64,000 nucleotides of DNA from Pseudaminobacter salicylatoxidans (GTDB taxonomy: Bacteria; Pseudomonadota; Alphaproteobacteria; Rhizobiales; Rhizobiaceae). The notes under the pieces were generated by a model. The model was not told the DNA's origin, did not search any database, and was given only the letters and a program-made list of their open reading frames with translations. Where the stretch lies: positions 248,001 to 312,000 of the forward strand of contig NZ_QGGG01000003.1 of the NCBI RefSeq assembly GCF_003148475.1. The letters are read 5' to 3'. A program made the position numbers and the translations under genes. Of this stretch, positions 10,055 through 18,429 are shown in pieces (the first letter of the stretch is position 1; each line of letters starts with the position of its first letter).

Positions 10055-12724
10055 TTACTTTTGCGCGGCCTTGACCGCCGCCTGCGCGGCCGCCAGCCGG
10101 GCGATCGGCACGCGGAAGGGCGAGCAGGACACATAGTCAAGCCCGACCTGTTCACAGAAATAGATAGATGCCGGATCGCCGCCATGCTCGCCACAGATGC
10201 CGAGCTTGATGTCGGGTCGTGCCAGGCGGCCGCGATCGGCGCCCATCTGCACCAGTTCGCCGACGCCCTCGACATCCAGTGAAATGAACGGGTCCTGTTC
10301 GATGATGCCCTTCTGGCGATAGACTTCCAGGAAGGAAGCCGCATCGTCACGCGAAATGCCGAAGGCCGTCTGGGTCAGGTCATTTGTGCCGAAGGAGAAG
10401 AACTCGGCCGACTCCGCGATCACGCGGGCGCGGATCGCCGCGCTCGGCAGTTCGATCATCGTGCCGGTGAGATACTCCACCTTGACGCCGGTTTCTTCCA
10501 TGACGCTTTTCGCGACGGCGTCGATGCGCTCCTTGACGAAGTCGAACTCCTTCACGACGCCGACCAGCGGCACCATGACTTCCGGCACCACCGGCTTTCC
10601 GGTCTGCCGGCCTGCTTCCACCGCCGCCTCGAAGATGGCGCGCGCCTGCATCTCCGCGATCTCCGGATAGGTGATCGCCAGGCGGCAGCCGCGATGGCCG
10701 AGCATGGGGTTGAACTCATGCAGCATTTCGGTGCGGCGGCGCAGCTTGTCGGCAGACACGTTCATGACGCCCGCCACTTCCTCGATTTCCTCTTCCGTCT
10801 TCGGCAGGAACTCGTGCAGCGGCGGATCGAGCAGGCGGATCGTGACCGGCAGGCCGGCCATGATCTCGAACAGCTCCACGAAATCCGCACGCTGCATCGG
10901 CAGCAGCTTGGCCAATGCGTTCCGACGACCCTCTTCCGTGTCGGACAGGATCATCTCACGCATCGCCAGAATGCGGTCGTCGTCGAAGAACATGTGCTCG
11001 GTACGGCTGAGGCCGATACCCTCGGCACCGAAGGAGCGGGCCATGCGCGCATCGGCCGGGGTCTCGGCGTTGGCGCGCACCTTCATGCGGCGGATCTTGT
11101 CGGCCCATTCCATGATCGAGGCGAAATCACCCGACAGCTCCGGCTGGAGCATCGGCACAGCGCCCTTCAGCACCTGACCCATGGCGCCGTCGATGGTGAT
11201 GATGTCGCCCTTGCGGAAGGTCGTTCCCATCGCCGTCAGCGTGCCGGCCTTGTAGTCCACCCGCAGCGAGCCCGCACCCGAAACGCAGGGCTTGCCCATG
11301 CCGCGCGCCACGACCGCCGCGTGGCTGGTCATGCCGCCGCGCGTGGTCAGAATGCCTTCGGCCGCATGCATGCCGTGAATGTCTTCCGGGCTCGTCTCGA
11401 CGCGCACCAGAATGACCTTCTTGCCGATCGCGCGCAGCTCCTCGGCCTCGTTGGAGGAAAACACGATCTCGCCGGTGGCCGCACCCGGCGAGGCCGGCAG
11501 GCCGGTGGCGATGATGTTGCGCTCGGCCTTCGGATCGATGGTCGGGTGCAGAAGCTGGTCGAGCGAGGCCGGGTCGATGCGGGCCACCGCTTCTTCCTTG
11601 GTGATCAGGCCTTCGGCCGCCATATCGACCGCGATCTTGAGCGCTGCCTTGGCGGTGCGCTTGCCCGAACGGGTCTGGAGCATCCACAGCTTGCCGCGCT
11701 CGATGGTGAATTCGAGGTCCTGCATGTCGCGGTAGTGCTTTTCCAGCCGCTGCGAGATTTCCATGAAGGCGCCGAAGGCTTCGGGCATCAGCTTCTGCAG
11801 CGACGGCTTGTCGGAACCGGCGGCGATGCGCGCGGCTTCGGTGATGTTCTGCGGCGTGCGGATGCCGGCCACCACGTCCTCGCCCTGCGCGTTCACCAGG
11901 AACTCGCCATAGAGCGCCTTTTCGCCGGTGGACGGATTGCGCGTGAAGGCAACGCCGGTGGCCGAGGTGTCACCCATATTGCCGAACACCATGGCCTGCA
12001 CGTTGACCGCCGTGCCCCAGCTTTCGGGAATGTCGTGCAGGCGGCGATAGGTGATGGCGCGATGGTTCATCCAGCTCGAGAACACGGCGCCGATGGCGCC
12101 CCAGAGCTGTTCCTTCGCGTCCTGCGGGAACGGCTTGCCCAGCTCTTCCTCGACCTTGGACTTGTAGAGCCCGATGATTTCCTGCCACTCGGCCGCGGAC
12201 AGATCAGTGTCGAGTTCGTGCCCGAGCCGGGCCTTCTCGTCCTGCAGTATCTCCTCGAACACCTCATGGTCGAGGCCCATGACGACGTCCGAATACATCT
12301 GGATGAAGCGGCGATAGCTGTCATAGGCAAAGCGCGCATCGCCGGAATCGGAGGCCAGCGCCTCGACCGTCACGTCGTTGAGGCCGAGATTGAGGACGGT
12401 GTCCATCATGCCCGGCATCGAGGCGCGCGCGCCCGAGCGCACCGAAACCAGAAGCAGCTTTTCGGGGTCGCCGAAACTGCGGCCGGTCAGCCGGCCGATA
12501 TTCTCCAGCGCGTTCCCGACCTGCTTCTCCAGACCCTCGGGATAGGCGCGGCCATTGGCATAAAAGGAGTTGCAGACCTCGGTGGTGATCGTAAAGCCCG
12601 GGGGCACCGGCAGCCCGAGACTGCACATCTCCGCCAGGTTCGCGCCCTTGCCGCCAAGAAGATTCTTGTCGCCGGCACGCCCTTCGGCGGCACCATCCCC
12701 AAAGGTGTAGACCCACTTGGTCAT
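10055..12724 (-). CDS. ppdK: Pyruvate, phosphate dikinase
   Basis: PpdK interconverts pyruvate + ATP + Pi with PEP + AMP + PPi and links gluconeogenesis to the citric acid cycle. The 889-residue protein has the expected order: an N-terminal nucleotide-binding domain starting MTKWVYTFGDG with KNLLGGKGANLAEM, the central phosphohistidine domain with GGMTSHAAVVARGMG (the catalytic His is about residue 468), and the C-terminal PEP-binding barrel with CGEHGGDP carrying the catalytic Cys. The ATG at 12724 has GAGGAG 6 nt upstream; 10 extra codons before it are rejected. A GTTGCG-AAA-CGCAAC palindrome lies about 80 bp upstream and could be an operator. Confidence 0.96.
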   Translation of the reverse strand: MTKWVYTFGDGAAEGRAGDKNLLGGKGANLAEMCSLGLPVPPGFTITTEVCNSFYANGRAYPEGLEKQVGNALENIGRLTGRSFGDPEKLLLVSVRSGARASMPGMMDTVLNLGLNDVTVEALASDSGDARFAYDSYRRFIQMYSDVVMGLDHEVFEEILQDEKARLGHELDTDLSAAEWQEIIGLYKSKVEEELGKPFPQDAKEQLWGAIGAVFSSWMNHRAITYRRLHDIPESWGTAVNVQAMVFGNMGDTSATGVAFTRNPSTGEKALYGEFLVNAQGEDVVAGIRTPQNITEAARIAAGSDKPSLQKLMPEAFGAFMEISQRLEKHYRDMQDLEFTIERGKLWMLQTRSGKRTAKAALKIAVDMAAEGLITKEEAVARIDPASLDQLLHPTIDPKAERNIIATGLPASPGAATGEIVFSSNEAEELRAIGKKVILVRVETSPEDIHGMHAAEGILTTRGGMTSHAAVVARGMGKPCVSGAGSLRVDYKAGTLTAMGTTFRKGDIITIDGAMGQVLKGAVPMLQPELSGDFASIMEWADKIRRMKVRANAETPADARMARSFGAEGIGLSRTEHMFFDDDRILAMREMILSDTEEGRRNALAKLLPMQRADFVELFEIMAGLPVTIRLLDPPLHEFLPKTEEEIEEVAGVMNVSADKLRRRTEMLHEFNPMLGHRGCRLAITYPEIAEMQARAIFEAAVEAGRQTGKPVVPEVMVPLVGVVKEFDFVKERIDAVAKSVMEETGVKVEYLTGTMIELPSAAIRARVIAESAEFFSFGTNDLTQTAFGISRDDAASFLEVYRQKGIIEQDPFISLDVEGVGELVQMGADRGRLARPDIKLGICGEHGGDPASIYFCEQVGLDYVSCSPFRVPIARLAAAQAAVKAAQK

Positions 12725-12805
12725 GCTTGCTCCTCGCCAGTCGGCTTTCGCCACAGCCGCTCTGGGCCTGCGGCATTGCTACTGGCAGGAGCGATAGATT
12801 GCTGC

Positions 12806-12820
12806 GTTGCGAAACGCAAC
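12806..12820. promoter_or_regulatory. Palindrome GTTGCG-AAA-CGCAAC between ppdK and the VOC gene
   Basis: A perfect 6+6 inverted repeat with a 3-nt centre sits in the 208-bp divergent region, 82 bp from the ppdK start and 113 bp from the VOC gene start. Its size and placement fit a repressor operator. I do not know the regulator, and no regulator gene is adjacent. Confidence 0.4.
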
Positions 12821-12932
12821 CTGTGCTTCCGCACCATCCCGGCCTACAATCGATTAAGAAAAAGCACTTATCGGCAGACTTGTGAAATGCTTCGGAATTT
12901 TATAGAACATAACAAGAACAAAGGAGGATGCC

Positions 12933-13274
12933 ATGAAACAGACCGGAAAGCTCGATTATCTCGAAATGCCGGCAACCGGCGGCACGCTGGACAGCGTCAA
13001 GGCATTTTACAGCGCAGCCTTTTCGTGGACATTCACGGATTACGGCCCGACCTACGCCGCCTATGACGAAGGCCTGGAAGGCGGCTTCGATGCCGATGGC
13101 GCGGCCGTGGCAAAGCCGCTGCCGGTGCTTTATTCGGAGAATCTGGAGGACACGCTCGCGGCGGTGGAAAATGCCGGCGGCAGGATCGTGCGGCCGATCT
13201 TTTCCTTCCCCGGCGGCCGCCGCTTTCATTTCACCGACCCGGCAGGCAACGAACTGGCGGTGTGGGGGCAGTAG
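12933..13274 (+). CDS. VOC-family (glyoxalase/bleomycin-resistance-like) protein
   Basis: This small 113-residue protein has the beta-alpha-beta-beta-beta pattern of the vicinal oxygen chelate fold: YLEMPATGG at the start, VKAFYSAAFSWTFTDYG, then ENLEDTLAAVENAGGRIV, and the closing FHFTDPAGNELAVW, typical of this family. The metal site and substrate are unclear. The start is well supported by AAAGGAGG just upstream. It is divergent from ppdK and followed by an 18-bp palindrome that probably ends its transcript before the tRNA-Gln promoter. Confidence 0.87.
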   Translation: MKQTGKLDYLEMPATGGTLDSVKAFYSAAFSWTFTDYGPTYAAYDEGLEGGFDADGAAVAKPLPVLYSENLEDTLAAVENAGGRIVRPIFSFPGGRRFHFTDPAGNELAVWGQ

Positions 13275-13339
13275 GTCCAGGCATATCCGGTTGCGCAGCC
13301 GCGACGTTGTCCATGACACGCTTTTCCCAAGCGATCAAA

Positions 13340-13357
13340 AATCGCGCCGGCGCGATT
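13340..13357. terminator. Perfect 18-bp palindrome AATCGCGCCGGCGCGATT
   Basis: It lies 66 bp after the VOC stop and can fold with a 7-bp stem and 4-nt loop. The T-run after it is interrupted (GTGCTTTT). Its last two bases overlap the -35 element of the tRNA promoter. Confidence 0.5.
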
Positions 13358-13384
13358 GTGCTTTTGCCCGACACTGAATATAAG
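13356..13384 (+). promoter_or_regulatory. Promoter of tRNA-Gln
   Basis: TTGTGC (13356-13361) and TATAAG (13379-13384) are separated by 17 bp, a good match to a sigma-70-type promoter, with GC-rich sequence just after the -10 as is usual for stable-RNA promoters. A 10-bp stem-loop, CGACCGACGC...GCGTCGGTCG (13389-13415), would form in the leader between it and the tRNA. Confidence 0.65.
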
Positions 13385-13419
13385 GCCGCGACCGACGCGA
13401 CTCGGGCGTCGGTCGGTCT

Positions 13420-13494
13420 TGGGGCGTAGCCAAGCGGTAAGGCAGCGGTTTTTGGTACCGCCATTCCCTGGTTCGAATCCAGGCGCCCCAGCCA
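13420..13494 (+). tRNA. tRNA-Gln (anticodon TTG)
   Basis: All four arms can be drawn. The acceptor stem is TGGGGCG with CGCCCCA, the D-arm carries AGCGGTAAGG, the anticodon arm GCGGT-TTTTGGT-ACCGC gives anticodon TTG (reading CAA), and the T-arm has the GTTCGAATC loop. The 3' GCCA is encoded. Total length is 75 nt. It is convergent with smc, whose stop is 62 bp away. Confidence 0.97.
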
Positions 13495-13555
13495 CGGACT
13501 TTCCGAAAACAGCTTGTCGAACGATCCGCCCACCGGTTCGGTGCGCACGAAAGCC

Positions 13556-16500
13556 TCAGCTTGCCTCGCGCATGCGTTCGGCGGTCTGCAGGTCCACCGA
13601 CACCAGCGTGCTCACGCCCTGCTCGGCCATGGTGACGCCGAACAGGCGGTTCATGCGCGCCATGGTGATCGGGTTGTGGGTGATGATGACGAAGCGCGTC
13701 TCGGTCGTGCGCGCCATTTCTTCCATCAGGTTGCAGAAGCGCTCGACATTGTGATCATCGAGCGGCGCGTCCACCTCGTCCAGCACACAGATCGGCGCGG
13801 GATTGGTGAGGAACACGGCGAAGATCAGCGCCATCGCCGTCAGCGCCTGCTCGCCGCCCGAAAGCAGCGTCATGGTCTGCGGCTTCTTGCCGGGCGGGCG
13901 GGCGAGGATTTCGAGGCCGGCTTCCAGCGGGTCATCCGATTCGATGAGCTGGAGTTCGGCCGTGCCGCCGCCGAAAAGATGCGTGAACAGGCGCTGGAAC
14001 TCGACATTGACCTTGTCGAACGCCGCCAGCAGGCGCTCGCGGCCCTCGCGGTTGAGGCTCTGGATCGCCTGCCGCAGTTTGCGGATCGCCTCGATCACGT
14101 CGTCGCGCTCCGAAACGATGGTTTCCAGCCGCTCGGAAAGCTCCCGCTGCTCCTCCTCGGCGCGCAGGTTCACCGCGCCAAGCCGCTCGCGCTCCATCTT
14201 CAGCCGCTCCAGCCGCCGCTCCACCTCGCCCATGTCGGGCAAGGGATCGTCGGCTTCCAGCCCGGTGTGGCGGATGACCAGATGCGGCGCGGTGTTCAGC
14301 GTTTCCTGGATACGGGCCTCGACCTCCCTGCGGCGGTCGTCGGCCGCGGTCAGGCGCTCCTCCGCACGGCCGCGCGCCTCGCGCGCTTCGGACAGCGCCT
14401 GGATCGCCTCGGTGGCAGCCTTGTCCAGCACGGCCTGACGGTTTTCCGCCTCCTGCAACCGGTCTGCCGCTTCCTTGCGCTGGGCCTCGGCCTTCGATAG
14501 CTCCGACATCAGGCTGCGGCGGCGCTCATCCAGCTCGTCCGGCGCGTCGATCAGCCTTTCGCGTTCCTCGGCGGCTTCGGCCTGCCGCTCATGCAGCGAG
14601 GCGATGTGACCGGCCGCATTATCGGCGCGCAGCGTCCAGTTGCGGCGCTCGCCCGCAATTGCGTCCAGCCGGCGGGTGCGGGTTTCGGCCTCGCGGGTCA
14701 GGCCGTCATGCATCGCGCGCGCGTCGGCAAGGGCCGCCCGGTCGCGGCCCACATGCCCCGCCGCCTGATCGAGTCGCGCCTGCAGCTCGGTAAGATCGGG
14801 CGCATCGGCCAGCATTTCCTCGGCTTCGACGAATGCCGCGGCTGCTTCCTCATGGTCGCCCTCGATGCGCGCGCGCGCATCGTCCAGCGCCGCACGGCGG
14901 CTGGAAAGCTCGCCGGCCGCCTTCTCGGCCTTCGCCAGCGCATCGCGTGCCTGGTCGAGTGCGTGCTGGGCATCGCGCCATGCCTGCCGCGCGGTGCGCT
15001 CGTCCTCGATGCATCCGCGCACGGCCGCTTCCGCATCGGCCAGCGCCTTCTCGGCCGCGCGCACCCTGACGGTAGCCGCGACCGCCTCGGCATCGAGTTC
15101 GGCCAGCCGGTTCTTCTGCGCCAGACGCTGCGCGGCCGCCGTGGGCGCGTCGGCGCTCGCGGTAAAACCGTCCCAGCGCCACAGCGCGCCGTCGCGGCTG
15201 ACCAACCGCTGGCCGGGCGCAAGCAGGCGCTGAAGGCGCGGCCCGTCGGCCGGCGCGACAATGCCGATCTGGGCAAGGCGGCGCGCAAGCTGATTTGGCG
15301 CACGGACAACCGTGGTGAGGCCCTGCACGCCTTCGGGCAAGGTCGGGTCGCCCGCCGCAGGCTCCGTGTCGCCCCAATGCACCGGTGCGCTGCGGTCGAG
15401 CGGCACGTCGAGGTCTTCGCCAAGGGCGGCGCCAAGGGCGGTTTCGAAGCCGCGCTCGACGCTGATCTGCTCCAGCACCGCGGGGAAAAGATCGCCGGTC
15501 GCGGCATTGAGAATCTTCGCCAGCGTACGGGCTTCGGTCTCGATCTCGGCAAGTTCGGCGCGCGCCTGCTGCAAGGGCGGGCGGGCGGCCGCTTCCGCCG
15601 CGCGCGCTTCGCCAACCATGCGCTCGGCCTCGCCGGCGGCAAGCTCGGCCTCTTCCAGCGCGAGCTGCGCCTCCTCGGCCAGCACCCGCTTTTCGGCCGG
15701 GTCGGCAAGGCCGGAAATGCGCGAGACGATCTCGGAAAGCTCGCGGTCCACCTCGGCAAGCTGCCGGGCGAGCCGGTCGCGGCGCTCGGCGGTGTCGCGC
15801 AACGCGCGCTCATATTGCGTGCGCGAGGCGGATGCCTCCGCGCGCTCGGCCGTCAGCCGCGAAAGCGCTTCCTCGCTGCGGGCAAGAATGGCGGCGGCTT
15901 CCTCGAAGGCGGCGCGAGTGGCCACTTCGCGGTCGGCCGCGCCGTCGTTTTCGGCTCTCAGCGTGTCCTCTTCCTCGGCCAGCCGGGCGAGAATGTCGGC
16001 ATTGTCGCGCACGAGCTGTTCCTCGCGCGCAATGTCCGCGTCGAGCTGCTGAAGCCGGCGCTCCAGTTCGGTCTGGCGCGCACGGACGCGGCCGGCCTCC
16101 TCCTCGATCTGCGTGCGTGCGATGGAAAGGCGCTGGAAGATCGCGGCGGCGGCAGCTTCCGCCTCGCGCAGCCTGGGCAGGCTGTGGGCCGCGATGGCCT
16201 GCTCCTTGGCCGCTTCCATCTGGGCGGCGGCGCGTTCGCCCACCAGCGAGGTGGCCGTGGCAAGCGCGGAACGCGCCTCGCCTTCCTGTGCCTTGGCCTG
16301 CGTCCAGCGCAGATGCAGCAGCGTGGCTTCCGCCGCGCGGATGTCGGCCGACAGGTTCTTGAAGCGCGCCGCCTGTCGCGCCTGGCGCTTCAGGCTGTCG
16401 ATCTGGCTTTCCAGCTCGCCCACCACATCGTCGAGGCGTTCGAGGTTCTGTTCGGCCGCGCGCAGGCGCAGTTCGGCCTCGTGGCGACGGGTGTGCAGGC

Positions 16501-17014
16501 CCGAAATGCCGGCGGCCTCTTCCAGCAGCGCGCGGCGCGCCTGTGGCTTGGCCTGAATGAGTTCGCCGATGCGCCCCTGCCCCACCATGGAGGGCGAGCG
16601 CGCGCCGGTCGACTGGTCGGCGAACAGGAGTTGCACGTCCTTGGCGCGCGCCTCCTTGCCGTTGATGCGATAGACCGAGCCCGCCTCGCGCTCGATGCGG
16701 CGCGACACCTGCAACTCGTCGGCATCGTTGAAGGCCGGCGGGGCGGTGCGGTCCGAATTGTCGAGGAAAAGCGTGACTTCGGCGGTGTTGCGGGCGGGGC
16801 GTGTATTGGAGCCGGAGAAGATCACATCGTCCATGCCCGAGGCGCGCATGTTCTTGTACGAGCTTTCGCCCATCACCCAGCGCAACGCCTCGACCAGATT
16901 GGACTTGCCGCAGCCATTCGGCCCGACGATGCCCGTCAGGCCGCGCTCGATGACAAATTCACCCGGTTCGACGAAGGATTTGAAGCCGAGAAGCCTCAGG
17001 CGGGAAAATTTCAT
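13556..17014 (-). CDS. smc: Chromosome segregation protein SMC
   Basis: SMC is the ATPase that condenses and aligns sister chromosomes, working with ScpA and ScpB (not in this window). The 1152-residue protein has the canonical layout: an N-terminal head with Walker A GPNGCGKSN (31-39), a long Ala/Glu/Arg-rich coiled coil, a central hinge around residues 510-620 (GDLFPAVLEQISVERGFETALG onward), a second coiled coil, and a C-terminal head with signature LSGGEQALTAMALIFA and Walker B ICVLDEVDAPLDD. The start MKFSRLRLLGFKSFVEPGEF is that of the family. It follows the DsbA-like gene on the same strand by 60 nt. Confidence 0.97.
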   Translation of the reverse strand: MKFSRLRLLGFKSFVEPGEFVIERGLTGIVGPNGCGKSNLVEALRWVMGESSYKNMRASGMDDVIFSGSNTRPARNTAEVTLFLDNSDRTAPPAFNDADELQVSRRIEREAGSVYRINGKEARAKDVQLLFADQSTGARSPSMVGQGRIGELIQAKPQARRALLEEAAGISGLHTRRHEAELRLRAAEQNLERLDDVVGELESQIDSLKRQARQAARFKNLSADIRAAEATLLHLRWTQAKAQEGEARSALATATSLVGERAAAQMEAAKEQAIAAHSLPRLREAEAAAAAIFQRLSIARTQIEEEAGRVRARQTELERRLQQLDADIAREEQLVRDNADILARLAEEEDTLRAENDGAADREVATRAAFEEAAAILARSEEALSRLTAERAEASASRTQYERALRDTAERRDRLARQLAEVDRELSEIVSRISGLADPAEKRVLAEEAQLALEEAELAAGEAERMVGEARAAEAAARPPLQQARAELAEIETEARTLAKILNAATGDLFPAVLEQISVERGFETALGAALGEDLDVPLDRSAPVHWGDTEPAAGDPTLPEGVQGLTTVVRAPNQLARRLAQIGIVAPADGPRLQRLLAPGQRLVSRDGALWRWDGFTASADAPTAAAQRLAQKNRLAELDAEAVAATVRVRAAEKALADAEAAVRGCIEDERTARQAWRDAQHALDQARDALAKAEKAAGELSSRRAALDDARARIEGDHEEAAAAFVEAEEMLADAPDLTELQARLDQAAGHVGRDRAALADARAMHDGLTREAETRTRRLDAIAGERRNWTLRADNAAGHIASLHERQAEAAEERERLIDAPDELDERRRSLMSELSKAEAQRKEAADRLQEAENRQAVLDKAATEAIQALSEAREARGRAEERLTAADDRRREVEARIQETLNTAPHLVIRHTGLEADDPLPDMGEVERRLERLKMERERLGAVNLRAEEEQRELSERLETIVSERDDVIEAIRKLRQAIQSLNREGRERLLAAFDKVNVEFQRLFTHLFGGGTAELQLIESDDPLEAGLEILARPPGKKPQTMTLLSGGEQALTAMALIFAVFLTNPAPICVLDEVDAPLDDHNVERFCNLMEEMARTTETRFVIITHNPITMARMNRLFGVTMAEQGVSTLVSVDLQTAERMREAS

Positions 17015-17074
17015 GCGCGCGGTCCCGCAACCGCAGGCGCACCGGGGCGCATGCGCCCCGGCATGGCCGGGCCG

Positions 17075-17734
17075 TCAGAGCATGCCGTCGATAACCGCCG
17101 ACATTTCCTCAATAGACATCGCCCCTTTGTACATCTTGCCATTGATGAAGAAGGTCGGAGTGGAGTCGATCCCGAATTCTTCCGCACCACGTTTTTGTAC
17201 TGCTCTGACATCGTCCAGAAGTTTCTGGTCCGTCAAGCAGGCCTCGAAGGACTCCTGTGAAAAACCCGCCAGTTTGGCGATTTGAAGGAGCGCGGTCTTT
17301 GCATCCGGCACCGGCGCCCAGTTTTCCTGCTGCTTGAACAGCACTTCGACCATCGGGAAGTAATTGTCCTTGGCACAGCGCGCAAGCATGAAGGCGGCTT
17401 CGGCGCGCGGGTCGAAGGGGAACTCGCGCAGGATATAACGCACCTTGCCGGTGTCGATATACTTGGTTTTCAGCTCGGGAAAGGTGGTGTTGGCGAAGTG
17501 CGCGCAGTGGCTGCAGGTCATCGAGGCATATTCCACGATAGTGACCGGCGCGTCTTCCTTGCCCATCACCTCGTCCGGCAGGGCGCCGGGCTGAAGCAGC
17601 TTGGCCATGTCCACCGTGCCCTGCGGCTGCGGCGCGGCAGCGACAGCCGGGCTTTCGCTGGCCGCGAGCAGCGCCACCGCCGGAACGGCGGCGAGCGAGG
17701 AAAGAACGGTTCTGCGCGAAATGGAACGGGTCAT
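17075..17734 (-). CDS. DsbA-family exported thiol:disulfide oxidoreductase
   Basis: This is a thioredoxin-fold protein that introduces or shuffles disulfides outside the cytoplasm. The 219-residue precursor begins with MTRSISRRTVLSSLAAVPAV, in which SRRTVL resembles a twin-arginine (Tat) signal, followed by an alanine-rich cleavage region. The active site is CSHC within SMTCSHCAHF, and the cis-proline loop is IDSTPTFFING. DsbA proteins usually have CPHC; the Ser variant occurs in this alphaproteobacterial group. The ATG at 17734 has AGGTGA 5 nt upstream; a longer frame from 17800 is rejected. It lies directly upstream of smc. Confidence 0.9.
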   Translation of the reverse strand: MTRSISRRTVLSSLAAVPAVALLAASESPAVAAAPQPQGTVDMAKLLQPGALPDEVMGKEDAPVTIVEYASMTCSHCAHFANTTFPELKTKYIDTGKVRYILREFPFDPRAEAAFMLARCAKDNYFPMVEVLFKQQENWAPVPDAKTALLQIAKLAGFSQESFEACLTDQKLLDDVRAVQKRGAEEFGIDSTPTFFINGKMYKGAMSIEEMSAVIDGML

Positions 17735-17869
17735 GCGAATCACCTGCCTGCCATTAGAGTGTGCGATGCCGAAGCAACGAAAAGCGATAGTCGGGATCAA
17801 TTAAGGCATTCATTTCCCCAATCCAATCGCCAATTCAGGCGCTTTCATCACGAAAGCGCGAGAAAAATG

Positions 17870-18376
17870 TCAAGTCTTACGGTGCTTTGTGCCGATGACG
17901 GTGGCGCCGAGCCGTTCCAGCGAGGCGCGCAGGCCCTCGTCCTCGATATTGCCGACCGTGGCGCGCAGCCGCGCCCGCTCGCCCTCGGTAAGCTGGCGCG
18001 GGCGCGGCTTGGGCTGCAGCGAGGTGTCGGTGATCGGCTTCTGCACGATGCGCAGCCTGCCGATTGCCGTAAAACCGAGGAAGGCGTTGACCCGGCCGAT
18101 GACCTCGCCCGACTCGTGCTGGAGGTGCAGCGCCGCTACCCCTTCGCAGGCCACCACCAGCGTGGCGGGCTCGAACGGGTCGTCCTCGTGCAGACGGCGC
18201 GGCCACTGGATCTTCTCCGGCCGCGTCTTCGCCGCAAGGCGCGGGCCGACGATCTCTTCCCAGGACTGGACCAGCCCGACGGAGATGCCGGCGCGCCTGC
18301 GCAGCACCGGATCGAGGATTTCCGTGGCGAGATCGCTCACCGGAACGGGATTGCCGAAAGGCCCTTTCCCTGCCAT
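17870..18376 (-). CDS. DUF721 (DciA-like) protein
   Basis: The 168-residue protein carries a DUF721 domain: RAGISVGLVQSWEEIVGPRLAAKTRPEKIQWPR (34 onward by region) matches the conserved WxxIVGPxxAxHTxP-type core, followed by strands (ATLVVACEGVAALHLQH) and a C-terminal helical region. Proteins with this domain include DciA, the helicase-loading factor of many bacteria, so a role in replication is possible but not shown. The ATG at 18376 has GGAGA 8 nt upstream and leaves 53 nt before the divergent mutY start. It may share a transcript with the DsbA-like gene and smc downstream. Confidence 0.85.
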   Translation of the reverse strand: MAGKGPFGNPVPVSDLATEILDPVLRRRAGISVGLVQSWEEIVGPRLAAKTRPEKIQWPRRLHEDDPFEPATLVVACEGVAALHLQHESGEVIGRVNAFLGFTAIGRLRIVQKPITDTSLQPKPRPRQLTEGERARLRATVGNIEDEGLRASLERLGATVIGTKHRKT

Positions 18377-18429
18377 GTGCGTTCTCCAGACCAATTGCGC
18401 CAGCGCGGCGCGTGAAGCTTCAGGGATCA

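Noticed and set aside
10694-13066. A 790-codon open frame antisense to ppdK
   Set aside because: Shadow of a strongly biased GC-rich gene; the product is His/Arg/Gly-rich without domains.
14591-17260. An 889-codon open frame antisense to smc
   Set aside because: Shadow of the Ala/Glu/Arg-rich coiled coil of SMC; no domain visible.
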